Origin: Ichthyophis bannanicus
Taxonomy: Eukaryota > Chordata > Amphibia > Gymnophiona > Ichthyophiidae
DNA: 64,000 bases
Direction: 5' to 3'
Assembly: GCA_033557465.1 (NCBI GenBank)
Contig: CM066035.1
Span: 245,042,869-245,106,868, forward strand
Below, one piece after another: positions 1-10,820 of the stretch. Both the position numbers and the translations under genes were made by a program. The first letter of the stretch is position 1, and every line of letters begins with the position of its first letter. The notes below the pieces were generated by a model. It was not told the DNA's origin and did no database searches. It saw nothing but the letters and a program-made list of their open reading frames with translations.

Positions 1-835
1 GAGGTTGAGGCCTCAGGAACATCCTGGAACCCCTCGATGGCTTAGGAGCGTAAGGCCTCCAGCCGGGGTTGTTTAGTAGGCCAATCCGCCTCCGAGGCAG
101 CTCCCGAAGGATCTCGATGTTTAGAGTGAGATCTTTCTCAGGGGGTACCCGCAGACTTTGATGCAGCCTTGTGCTTGGACTTCGAGGATACCTGAGATCC
201 AGGAGAGGATGAAGAGGCCCTCAACGAAGTGAATGCCAAGGATACTGCGTTCGAGGCGAAGAGTGTACATAATTTAGAGGCCCAGTTCTGTAGACCTCTC
301 TGGGTCATTTTATGACAAAGGGGACAATCCTTTGGCTGGTGGTCTGGGTCGAGGCATTTTAGACACCAGTCATGTGTGTCAGTCTCCAAAATGGTGTTGG
401 CACGCTTAGTGCATTTTTTGAAACCACTAGTTGGTTTCTCCATACTCTCAAGGATGAAGCGTATAGAAGGCTTAAGGCCTAAAAGGGCGTCAATGCCCAA
501 ATAGTTTTTTTTTGTTTTTGATTTTTTAAGAAAATAAGGAAAAAAAGAAAAAAGGATAAGGGAACCAACGATGTCTTCGTCAGTCCCAGTGTCGACAGGA
601 AGGCAGACACTATCCACAAAAGAGTTTTTTCTGCAGTGAAAGGAATTTGCTTCCTGCAGGCTTTGTGGAAAATGAAGAACTGAAGAGAGGGAGTGGGAAA
701 GGCAGCGACGAGGCACGGTAGAGTGCTCCCAAAATCTGTCCTATTGGACACCGGGGAGCATTTCCGCGCGGGCTCCATCTGTACCGACGTCACCCATAAG
801 TGAAAACTGAATTCCTGCTTATTCCTGGAGATCAA
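1..835 (-). mobile_element. DIRS-type retrotransposon, 5' end (runs off the window)
   Basis: The stretch reads on the minus strand as the start of a DIRS element. Positions about 720-835 match the terminal repeat of the better preserved DIRS at 2,615-8,019: same order, a similar start near CTCCAGGAATAAGCAGGAA, and a TACCGACGT block. Inward from it, positions 138-443 (minus) encode the N-terminal part of a gag-like protein with the cysteine-rich words CLKCLDPDH and CPLCHKM, typical of DIRS first ORFs. The reading frame is short and broken. The rest of the element would lie left of position 1. A different DIRS family from the neighbour is likely because the terminal repeats are clearly diverged. 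Positions 836-984 hold nothing I recognise. Confidence 0.7.
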
Positions 836-984
836 GAAAATATATTAATAATTCACCCACAGGTAGTATTCTACTACTATTTACCTATCACACCAAAAAG
901 ATAAGGGCTACAGAGGATTTCAGAAACTTGAATAGGTACTGAAAATCTCAGGACTCAGGTTATTGTTTTCAGTTAACTAGATAA

Positions 985-2600
985 CTCCAGGATACAAGAT
1001 GGCACTGTAAGGGCACGTGCTGGTTGGCGCATCTATTTTGTTCAGCAAGTTTGGGTGGTCGGCGATGTCCTCTGTCCCTAGCAATGGGCAAGAGGAAGGG
1101 AAAGGGGAAGCTTACCCTCCTAGAGAGCTCCTCTTCTGGTCCCCTGCAACAGATATTGTTGGATGCCTTCAGCGTGCCTCCAGTCTCACCAGCACTGTTC
1201 TCTCTGGGTCCGCCTGGGGGAAGTCTCTTGGGTAGCATCAAAGGAGTTTCGCTAAGCCCCATTGAGCAGACACCACCTCCTAACCCTGGAAGTGCTTCTG
1301 CTGCTGGCGTTGTTGGGCCTTTCTGCACCAAAGTGTCTCTTGTAGTACCCTTGCCAAGTGTATCTCCAGTGGCTGTTTCGTCTTTCCTGCTGGCAGGATC
1401 AATGAATGGCGAGCCATGGAAGTCATTACGCAGTTCAGTGGGATGCCTTCAGGGAGTGTGTTATGTGAGGTGCACAGACCAAAAGGTTGCAACTATGGAG
1501 TCGCTGTGAGAAGTGATACAAGTTTTCAATTCCTCCCTTCAGTCATTATCTAGTTGTTTGGTAGGCGATTTATCTAATGTGTCCCAATTTGTGGTGGACC
1601 ACTCTAAGGCATCGGATTCTCTATTTGGGAAAATGGATATTCTTAAGTCAAGAGTGAGTATGGTACAGGTTATATGAGATGCTTTGGTGAAAGACAGCAA
1701 TATCGTGTGTCATCGTATGGAACATCTTGAAAATCAAGTTTGTTGTAATAATCGGCGTTTGCTGAACTTTCCAAATCGCCCCATATACCACCTATTGACA
1801 TGGTTAAGAAATATCTCACTGAGGTTTTGGGGATAGACCCTGTGAACCTCGCTCCATTAGTGAGGGTTCAGTACCTTCCCTCAGGTGGTGGTTCTTCACC
1901 TGTGGGGCAGGGAGCCTCCTTTGGCGAAAATCTGACGGAGTTCCTCGAGTCCTTCTTTCTTTCTTTCAAAGGATTTATATCCCGCTTTATCCTAAAATCA
2001 AAGCGGTTTCCACTTCAAGAGACTCAAGTTGTTCTTGAAAGTTGTAACCCAGTGGTCCACCCTTGTAGTAACATTTGCCTTAGAGTTCCACCGCAATTCG
2101 TTCTATGAACAAACCCTTTTTTGTCTCGCCAATATGTATTTTTCCTGATCTTTCAAGAAGCACACAGAAGAGGCTCCAGGGTTTCTTGGCTCTGCACCCC
2201 AGAGCTTTGGCTTTGGGGTTACATTTTGTGCTCAGATTTCCTTGTTCTTGTGTTATTGTTCATGAGCGTAAATCTTTTGCCTTTTTCGAGGGTAAATCTT
2301 TTGCCTTTTTCAAGCCTAAATCGTTTGTTGATTTTCTTTGTGTGAGGGAGGGGAGTGGTAGCTTGACACATATCTCACAGGCACCGCTGTAATGGTCCTT
2401 GGGGAGGTTGTTGCTGTGGGGATGCCCTTTGGTTTATTTTCTTTGAGTACGTATTATGAGCATTTCCTATTTCTTGGATCCCTTATTTCCTTGTATTGGT
2501 GGGCTAATTGTCTGTTATAATTTGGTATTATATATACACATTTCCTTTGGGATGATTTTCCCCGTATTGATGTCTTGATTTTGTGTTCACTTATTTTTGG
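985..2600 (+). pseudogene. L1 ORF1 (RNA-binding protein) pseudogene, possible half-L1 copy
   Basis: A start-like region (about 985-1,083) containing CAAGATGGC, as in L1 5' ends, precedes ATG 1,084. The protein begins MGKRKGKGK, runs open to 1,509 and then meets stops and frame changes. At 1,800 the words MVKKYLTEVLGID and at 2,130-2,200 FPDLSRSTQKR plus RALALG are hallmarks of the L1 ORF1 RRM/C-terminal domain, followed by a repeated KSFAFF-type segment. At least three frames are needed (1,084-1,509; 1,800-2,108; 2,105-2,392), so it is dead. A short LINE-tail-like insertion sits at about 1,955-2,010. After ORF1 there is only a short T-rich tail and no ORF2 before the next element begins at about 2,615. 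ORF1 proteins of this kind coat L1 RNA and act as nucleic-acid chaperones. Confidence 0.75.
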
Positions 2601-2614
2601 CGGTGTATACGTAA

Positions 2615-2820
2615 AGCACAGTTACTTACCTGTAACAGGTGATCTCTGGGAACAGCAGGAATGAGTCTTCACATATGGGTACGTCGGTACCGACAGAGTC
2701 TGCGCGGGAACGCTTCCCAGCGTCCAATCAAGAGCTTTTGGAAGCATCCCAGCACGCCTGTGCGCTGCCTTCCCGCCTTTCCCAACTGCCTCTCCTCAGT
2801 TAAGTTTTAAAGCTGAGACA
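2615..2820 (+). repeat. DIRS left inverted terminal repeat
   Basis: It starts near AGCACAGTTACTTACC and contains GGAATGAGTCTTCACAT, GGTACGTCGGTACCGA and CTTCCCAGCGTCCAATCA. The reverse complement of 7,855-8,019 carries the same words in the same order with very few differences. Confidence 0.85.
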
Positions 2821-2884
2821 AAAAGAGAGAGAAAGGAAAGGAAAGGAAAGATAGAGAGAGAGATACAACTCCTGGGGAGGTGGG

Positions 2885-2990
2885 TGGGTTGTGAAGACTT
2901 ATTCCTGCTGTTCCCAGAGATCATCTGTTACAGTTAAGTAACTGTGCTATCTCCAGGAACAAGCAGGAATGAGTCTTCACTTATGGGGAC
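2885..2990. repeat. DIRS internal complementary region
   Basis: The first half is complementary to the outermost left terminus, running from GTGAAGAC to AAGTAACTGTGCT. The second half continues directly as the right terminus, from ATCTCCAGGAACAAGCAGG onward. This end-to-end fusion is what the DIRS replication model uses to join the two ends of the cDNA into a circle. It lies just inside the left terminal repeat, at the 3' end of the minus-strand element. Confidence 0.8.
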
Positions 2991-3847
2991 TCCCAAGTTG
3001 AAATGCCTGGAGTCCCAGCATGTCATAGGCTGGAACATGCTATCTCCCAGAACACCAGGCATCCTGAGGATGGAGGGTAGGAGTTGAAGAAAGAAGGATG
3101 CTGTGGAACAGCTAACCTAGCATGGGACTGCAGAGAAGGAGTCCATGCGTGGATGATGATGGTTATCAATAATATTGCAAAGGATATTGCAATATGGACC
3201 TCCCCTGACAGGATTTCACAGACGTATGGAGGTTCATGGATCTACTGGGAACCTAGTAGAGGAACCTTGAAGTGGACCTCACTGTAAGTGGAGGTGATAA
3301 TCCTGTAGGAAAACCAATGGAGGTCAGAATCCTGAAAGGTAACAGGGAACCCCAGTAGGAAAAACTGGGGTAGTCCAAAAACAACGTGCCTTCAGCGGGA
3401 GGCTTTAAGACAAAAAACCTAGCTCTTTTGGAGGCAGAGTGAGACACTCTTAGGAGCAAAAAGAGAAAGGCTAACCGATTTGGACAAACAGGCATAGTCC
3501 TGGTGGGGAGAAAGGTGTGGGAACTCCTTGTATCCCAAAAGAGAGGACAAATGCCTGAGGCGTTAAAGCCTGTGATTAACTGAAGATCCACAATGTCTCT
3601 CTTAACTGGGGTAAACTAGGAGAGATATTGGGCATGGAGAGCTGCAGAGGTACCTAAACCATTAGGTTATGGTATAAAAATTTTTGAGTACCACAGGAGT
3701 GGTTGTGTGTGTAGAATCCCAAACCTGCTAGGTAGCATAGGTATGGGTAAAAACCCCTCTGTCAGACTCATATTGGTATATGAGAAGAGACAGGGAGATA
3801 GAGATAGATATGTATCCACATACTTGTCTAAGAAAATATCTCAACAA

Positions 3848-3935
3848 ATACACACACACACATATATATATATACACACACACATATACACACACACACA
3901 CATACACATATATATATTATATATATATATGACAG
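3848..3935. repeat. (CA)n/(TA)n microsatellite
   Basis: Alternating CACACA and TATATA runs inside the DIRS element. Confidence 0.95.
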
Positions 3936-5448
3936 ACATATAAGAATATATCTATAGTGAGATATGGCAGAGCTTAAAGTACACACAAAAAAGAAATATG
4001 GATATGTAGGCTTACATATGGGTGTCTGCAGTTAAACAGACAGAGATATGCCTACAGTACAGTGATCACATAGGCTATGTGGAGAGGAAAGATTCATCTA
4101 ATAACAAGGTGGAGGAACCTACTTGAGAAGACATATAGAGAATCTATTCCTCCTGGTCATGATCTGCAGAATGCTAGTTAGTGCAAAATAACCAGGACTG
4201 TTACGTGAAAAACCAAGGACAATGTCAAAGTGCAGCCAGCAAGTCCCGAGTCTTCCAGGACTCTGGCATGGGAAGTAGACAGAATACGCCTAGAGAGGAG
4301 ATACCATGTTGACCTGCTTAAGGGCAAAGGTATCATGCGTTCTTACCATGAGGACGAGCATATCCCCGATTGGGAATACTATGGACCAAAGCAGGGAAAT
4401 GGCAACTCCTTGAGTCTTCACGTAGAGAAGGCCTATGTCCTTTATATCAAAAAAGGAGATAGAAAAGAAGGGGAAACCTTCTAGTCATGGGAGACATGAC
4501 TGAAAAGCCTTTTCTAACCAGCTAGGATAGCTGTTGGAGAAAAAAAAACCCCATGCTCTCTAGCAAGGGCCCATAGTGGAAAGCTTCTCTGTAGATTGCA
4601 GAGAGCATGATGCAGGAGAATGAGGGGATAGAACTGGCTGTTAGAGAGCCAGTAGCTCTGTCAACTATGCTGCCAAACTCAGGGAATGAAGATGGCAGAA
4701 TAGAAGACAATCTAGAAAGCTGGTAGTGATATGATCTCCAAGAGAGATGAAGTACTGACTTGGAGCCACTACTAAGACTAGACAGGATGTTAGTGGAGGA
4801 CAATCTGGTTGTTTGTGGATAAGAACCAGTGGTCCAAACATTAAAGCTCCTGCATGGGCAGCTGTTAGCAAGACAGCAGAAGAATCTTACTGTTCAAAAA
4901 CAGAAAGAAGAGACAGAGCAAGAGTAGGAACTCTGGACATGTCTGAAAAGATGCCCCAAAGCAAGATTGAAACCGAGGAGGTAACTCAGAGAGGAAAACT
5001 CCACAATGTAAAGTGAGAACTAGAGAGGCTGAAGAGAAAGCCTCCCAGTAGATAATTCCGCTCTTACAGAGGAAAAAATCTTGGTAAGAGGGTGAAGAGA
5101 ATGGAGCTGAAGAAGACTTATGGAGTAGTAAGTCTATAGAAAGGAAGAATACATGCTGGCACAGGAACTATCATCTGATAGTGATTGGACCTCTTTCCCT
5201 AGCAAGGAAAAAGAGGAGAAACCTGTGACTTATAGGCATGGATAACCTGACAGCTCATAGAAATATAGAAAAAATGGATATCTTTTGGAAAGAGATCCAT
5301 GTGTAGGGGTTAGAAAAAGTAGTGAATTGCCGTTATTGAGAAGAAGCAATTACAGATTCTAACCCAAAGAGTCACAAGCATCTGATGATGAATGATCAGA
5401 AACCCTGCAGGTGCTGGGTTTGCTGAGCCTGGTGAGAGGTTGGATGCT

Positions 5449-7650
5449 TTAGACCAGGACGATGCTTTCCCTGTTGGGGAACATCTGTATGATGGGCAAG
5501 TGATGAATAAAATACCGTTTTCTCCTGTGGGGAGAAAGTGTGGTAGGATACTTCCTACGTGCTGAAACAGAGGAAGGGGTAGAAGAACCCTTAGAAATAG
5601 GTAAATCAGTGGACAATTGAGTAACCTGACGTAAAGACTCCTTGTTGAAAAGATTTTCTCCAGTGCAAGGAGTATGTCCCAGCCTTTGTTGTGCCCATTT
5701 GTCCAAGTCTGAAGCTTGGAGCCAGGCTCTACGTCGTGCCCTTATAGCTATAGCAGAAGTCCTGCTAACAGACTCAAAAGAGTCTAGGGAAGCACGAGAA
5801 AGAAGCCAAGAGATATTCTGGATATGCTTAAGCAGTGAGGAATATTCTGCACTCCTGGAATCTGAAAGGAAAGGAGACAAAAGATGTAATTGCTTTGTGA
5901 CCACCTCAAGAGAAAGACTCATATAGAATATATATGAGAGAATTCTTGCAGAAAGCATAGATGTCTGGAAGGTTTGACGTCCAAAGTCATCTAGTGTTTT
6001 AGACTCACGACCTGGCAGATAGGAAGAGTGTCTTTTCTTACTCTTTACCCGCCTCATTGCTGATTCCACTACTATGGAATGATGAGGAAGTTGAGTCTTT
6101 TGAAACCCTGGAGTTGGGGGCACCTGATATAAGAGATCAGTTGCCCTGGGAGGTGGGGGTACTCTGAAAGGTGTTTCCCACATTCCTAGGAGGAGATCCT
6201 GCAAGGAATGATGCAAAGGGAGCATTATGTTCCCCTTTTCTTTGGTAGAAAGAGTCTTGTGCAGGATCATGTCCTGGGATAGGGATGGCAAGAAATCTTG
6301 CTATATCCAGGAGGAAACTCTGAAAAGAGGGATCCCTAACAGGAATCTCTCTTGGACAGGGTAGATTTAAAGAACTAGCCTGAACATCCACAGAGGTATC
6401 CAAATATATAGGAATAGAAGATCCTGCACAGTGAAGTGTGGAATGTTGAAGGGATGGTTGCCAGTACTGGGTATCATGAGCAGCAGCCGTCCTTACCACA
6501 GTGTCCATGCCAGGTATCGACTCCTAGGCTGGTCTAAAATGGATCGATCCTGTTGAGAAAAGCATGGTAGAGGTTTGCCACGATGCTACTGTGGATACCA
6601 GTACCGATGTCAATACCGGTACCGACGTCGGAGTCGAGCCCGACAAAGACATCGGAGTAGTCATCGGTGAAAGTTCAATCGGCACTGAGGTGACCGAACC
6701 CAACCGGGCACTATCCTCGGTACCGAAGCACCGGTATCGATCGATGTCAGTACCAAAGAATAGTTCGTCCGAGTCTTCTAGACTAGAGATCGATTCCAAA
6801 CTTGGCATCGAGGGCAAAGAGCCTGATAAGCGAAGCATGGAAGGCATCGACCGTAAAGGTAATGAGGTCGTCGGTACCGTGTTTGACACCGGTGAAGAAA
6901 GGTCAAACAGTGGCAACTCAAATCGGCCTGAAAAGGAACCGAAAGTTGTGGATCCGAATCATCGGAACCGAGCCTTTGGTATCGCCAAGATCCGGTACCA
7001 AGGCGAGTCGGTACCCAGTCCTCCAGACTAGAGATCGATTCCAGACTCGGCATCGAAGGAAGCGAGGCTATCGATGCACATCTGGAGGGTACCGACGTCG
7101 GAGGTAGTATCGGTGCTGGTACCGATAATGGAAAGTCAGTCTGGACTGTATCCACCGGTCCCGAAGGTACCGAGGACGCCAGATGACGATCCCTGGTGAG
7201 GAGTGTTTCATCCAACACCAGTGCCGGTACCAGGGTATCTGTACCGCTCGAAGCGGATGCCACCACCGGACACGGCTGAGGTATGTTCTGTGAGGGGTGA
7301 ACCTCAGGAACAACCTGAAACCCCTTATATGCTTTGGAGACCGAAGACTCCCGCCGGGGTTCTGAAGCCAGTAGGCCCTCGAGGGCAAGGCCAGAGCCGT
7401 CTACATGCTGTGCATGAGACCTACCACTCGAGGATTGGCTAGTCTTAACAGACTGTTTGAGGGTTACCTGATCCTGTGTGGAAGGAGGAAGGGACGGTGC
7501 TCCGAAGTTGGAGGGCAACCGTGTATCAAGGGAACCTTGATGTTGAAAACGTCTTCTCAAGCAGGTTAGACACCGATTTTGGGGGTCTAGAAATAAAGTT
7601 GTACCGCCACAGTGTGAACATTTCTTGGAGAAAGTGCCTGGCGGTTCCAT
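5449..7650 (-). pseudogene. DIRS gag-like ORF1 pseudogene
   Basis: Reading down the minus strand, the N-terminus at 7,650 (MEPPGTFSKKCSHCGG) has a C-x2-C ... C-x2-C zinc-binding pattern (CSHC, CLTC). The middle (about 7,300-6,520) is a serine/proline/valine-rich low-complexity stretch in which the SVP unit and LPSMPSLESISSLED recur. The C-terminal half (6,291-5,449) carries the conserved DIRS gag words YLPGRESKTLDDFGRQTFQ, SMLSARI and IRARRRAWLQASDLDKW. The coding is spread over three overlapping frames (6,778-7,650; 6,137-6,508; 5,449-6,291), so frameshifts are present. The C-terminal half is open for 280 codons, consistent with recent decay. Gag proteins package element RNA; this role is inferred from family position. 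Confidence 0.75.
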
Positions 7651-7854
7651 GAAGGAAAAAGAAGAGGCCTAAGAGACCGTGGGACACTATGAAGAAAAAA
7701 TATCCCGTTGAAAAGGAAAAAATTTTTAAGAAAAGAAAACACCGGCTGTACCGGTGGCGTGGGGAAGACAGCCGCGACCACAAGAAAACTAAAAATAAAA
7801 ACAAGAATTTTCTGCGGTGACAGGACGACGTCCTGCCGGCTCCGCGGAAAAACG

Positions 7855-8019
7855 AAAACTGAGGAGAGGCAGTTGGGAAAGGCGGGAAGGCAGCGCGCAG
7901 ACGTGCTGGGATGCTTCCAAAAGCTCTTGATTGGACGCTGGGAAGCGTTCCCGCGCAGACTCCATCGGTACCGACGTACCCATATGTGAAGACTCATTCC
8001 TGCTTGTTCCTGGAGATAA
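7855..8019 (-). repeat. DIRS right inverted terminal repeat
   Basis: It is the inverted partner of 2,615-2,820 and ends near CCTGGAGATAAA. A weaker relative is seen at 720-835. Confidence 0.85.
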
Positions 8020-8964
8020 AATAAAACAGCTCATTCTAGACAACAGGATAAATAAAAGCTTAGTATGTACTTATGGTAGTTTACCCTTCACTCAACAGGG
8101 TATAGGATCATGAGAAGTATTTTTATATTGCAACACCCACTCTTCCTGGGATAACTCTTAGCCTCTATTCATACTTAGAATAAGATACAGGCTTCTATTT
8201 TCTAATGTTTGGCACAACAGCATCTCAATGAAGTTAGATCTACCAGCATCACAGTGGTTACATTGGACAGGTTCTCTCAAACACTTCAAAGACTTGTCTC
8301 TCTCTATAAAGGTTAAATGCAAGGCAAATATAAGAGCACATAAAACCTCTCTTGTGCAATACTGGAAACTGTTTTAATGCTGCTTTACAGTCTCATTATT
8401 TATCATCACAACACTATTTAAAATTTGAAAAGATTTGACACCTGAGCAGTACTACATGCCTCTTACTCCTCTACCGTTGTTTTATCCAAAACAGAAAAGA
8501 ATCTCTCAATTACAGTTTCCTTGATTCTTCCAAAATCACACATGGTGGACCTAACCCAGTAACCAAATGATAGTTTTGTACCCCGTCAGACTTGATTCCC
8601 AAGTTTCAAGTCATCTCTTTAGGCTGGCCAGGGATGGTGCACGCCAGCTTGCAGGTATTTGTGGGATGAGATTTTCAGCTATTAATTAATGGCAGATTCA
8701 GATTACATAAGCACCAGACTCCAGGGGGAGCTATGGTACATTTTTGCTGTAATGGTTGGGTTAGTTTGGGAACAGGGTTTTGTAAATGGAGGGGAAATGC
8801 TTTGGGTAGCCAGAAAACAAAGACTTATAATGCTGTAGACTGAAGTGGAGGTCTCCTTCGATTCAGATGGAAACCCAAATGGAAAAGGAGAAAAATGTTA
8901 TATATTTATTTATTCAGGCACATTTATACAGTGGTACAACTTTATACACATAAGACCCGATATT
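8020..8964. other. No recognised feature
   Basis: AT-rich unique-looking sequence. I find no coding frame, hairpin or known repeat head in it. Confidence 0.5.
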
Positions 8965-10820
8965 TATTTATTTGACGATTCTTCTATACTGCTCTTCTGC
9001 AAGTCAGAGCGGTTTACAATTAACAATAACAATTGAGTTTTACATTGAACTGGGAGCAGAGTAACAGGAAACAACTAACATTGAACTATGTACATGAAAG
9101 TATAGAGGAGCTAACAGCGGTATTAAACTTTCCTTAGTATTTACATAAACGTGTTTGTGCGTATGTCTTTGGTGGTGCTCTGGTGCCAGACTTACCAGAA
9201 GTGTTATACTGTCCATGCTGTTTGCATAGGAGGGTTTGCACAGATTTGTTAGGTATGTACATTAGGATCTTAACTAAGGTTGTCTGTATCTTTGCTGGTC
9301 TATTTTATAGATTGCATTATGGTCATCAGACTGGGTGTCTAAGTTTTATCTCCATAGTACTCTATAGGTATGTTTTTAATTCTTTGCAGAATATTGATAG
9401 TTCGGTGGAGGTTTCGCATCTTGTCAGGTAGTGTATTCCATAGTCCGGGAGCGTAGATTATATGTAGATAGAGAAAGCTCTAGTGCAAGCCAATTGACTG
9501 TTCTTTATTTTTTTCAGTTGGGATGGTTAGACTAATTTTGTGTAGTTTTCCTTTTGGCTCTGTTGTTCCTTGATGTTTGTAATAGTGACTTTAGGAAGCT
9601 GGCAGATAAATTGTGGGTGATTTTGAATGTGGTAATCATGGCTTTATAGTGGATTCTACTCTTTATGGGAAGCCAGTGTAGCTGTTTTAATATTGGTATG
9701 ATGTGTTCAGATCTTGATTTTCCCAGAATAATTCATGCTACTGTATTTTGAGTCATTTGTTATGCGTGTAGTAATTGTTTGGATATTAGATGGAAAATGA
9801 TGCTACCATAAATCGAAGCACAGGAAGATTATTGCCAGGAAAGCTGTTCAGAAGATGTATGGTTCTAGTAACAGTCAGAGTTTACGGAGAGTTCTTATTT
9901 TGTTGTATATTGTTTTGAGCGTTTTGTTGATGTGAGTGTTTAGATATAGTCTTTGGTCAAGGGTAATCCCAAGGTAACGCACTTCCCGTTTTACTTCTAG
10001 GTCAGCATTCTTAACTTTTAATGTGGGTTGTGGTGTGAATATTTCATTTCTAGTAATGTAAAGCACCTCGGTCTTTTTGTAATTTATTGCTAGACACCGA
10101 TCTGATAGCCATTGAACCACTGCATTGAGGCAGTTTGTGTGTTTTAATGTCTTGTGGTCTTTCCATGTCAAATTGCATATATAGCATAATGTCAGCATAA
10201 ATATGACATTTCACTTTATGAGATTGTATGACTGTGCACAGTGGTTGTATATATAAATTGAAGAGCAGTGCAGATAGGGCTGATCCTTGGGTCTACTCTC
10301 TGCTGGGGGTACAGTGTAGATTTGTTTAGGCCTATTTTAACTTCTTGTTTGCAGCCAGTTAAGTATGAGTAAAACCATTTGTGTGTTGTTCTGGAGTCCT
10401 GTTGTTTGAAGGCGTGATAAAAGAGTATTGTGACATATCAAATCAAATGCAGCTGTTATGTCGAGAAATAACAGTACGAATCTTGTTTAAGTTTTTGGAT
10501 GCCCTTTATTACTGTGTCCATTAGCAAACCTAGTAATGTTTAAACTCCATGGTTTGATCTGAATCCATTTTGTGGGTCCAGTGGTACGTGCATTTTGATA
10601 AATTCCTGTAGCTGCTGCACAACCTTCTCTATTATTTTTGCTATGAGAGGTAGGCTGGATATGGGTTGGTAAGAGGCAGGTTCCTTTTAATATTGGGTGT
10701 ATTGAGGCTATCTTTAGACTTGCTGGCATATATCCTTGAGTGAGAGACAGTTGTGTTATGTTTATAAGTGTTGATACTAGCTCAGATCTTGCTATTTTTA
10801 TCCAGCTCACTGGACAAGGG
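8965..10820 (-). mobile_element. L2-clade LINE, RT and 3' part
   Basis: The 3' tail lies at about 8,965-9,020 (GAGCGGTTTACAATTAACAA with flanking TTTATTTATT on the plus strand). Upstream on the minus strand, 9,875-10,198 encodes the thumb-side region with CLAINYKKTEVLYITRNEI and VRYLGITLDQRLYLNTHI. Positions 10,487-10,820 encode CPVSWIKIARSEL and SLTQGYMPASLKIASIHPI, the start of the RT domain. Each matches the corresponding part of the plus-strand L2 at 13,681-17,015. Frames are broken throughout. The element continues at 12,440-13,680 beyond an inserted hAT-like mosaic. Confidence 0.75.

Larger units (their letters stand above)
2615..8019 (-). mobile_element. DIRS-like retrotransposon, complete ends, non-autonomous
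   Basis: The two ends are near-identical inverted repeats (about 2,615-2,820 and 7,855-8,019), and a 100-bp internal block at 2,885-2,990 is complementary to both ends joined. This is the terminal-repeat plus internal-complementary-region layout that defines DIRS elements, which integrate through a tyrosine recombinase. On the minus strand a gag-like ORF occupies 5,449-7,650. The remaining 2.4 kb (about 3,000-5,440) contains no reverse transcriptase, RNase H or recombinase that I can recognise in any frame, so this copy probably moved with proteins supplied by another element. A CA/TA microsatellite lies at 3,848-3,935. The close match of the termini suggests a fairly young insertion. Confidence 0.82.

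Noticed and set aside
6564..7031. Plus-strand 155-codon frame opposite the DIRS gag
   Set aside because: It is a by-product of palindromic hexamers that keep both strands open; the minus strand has the gag homology.
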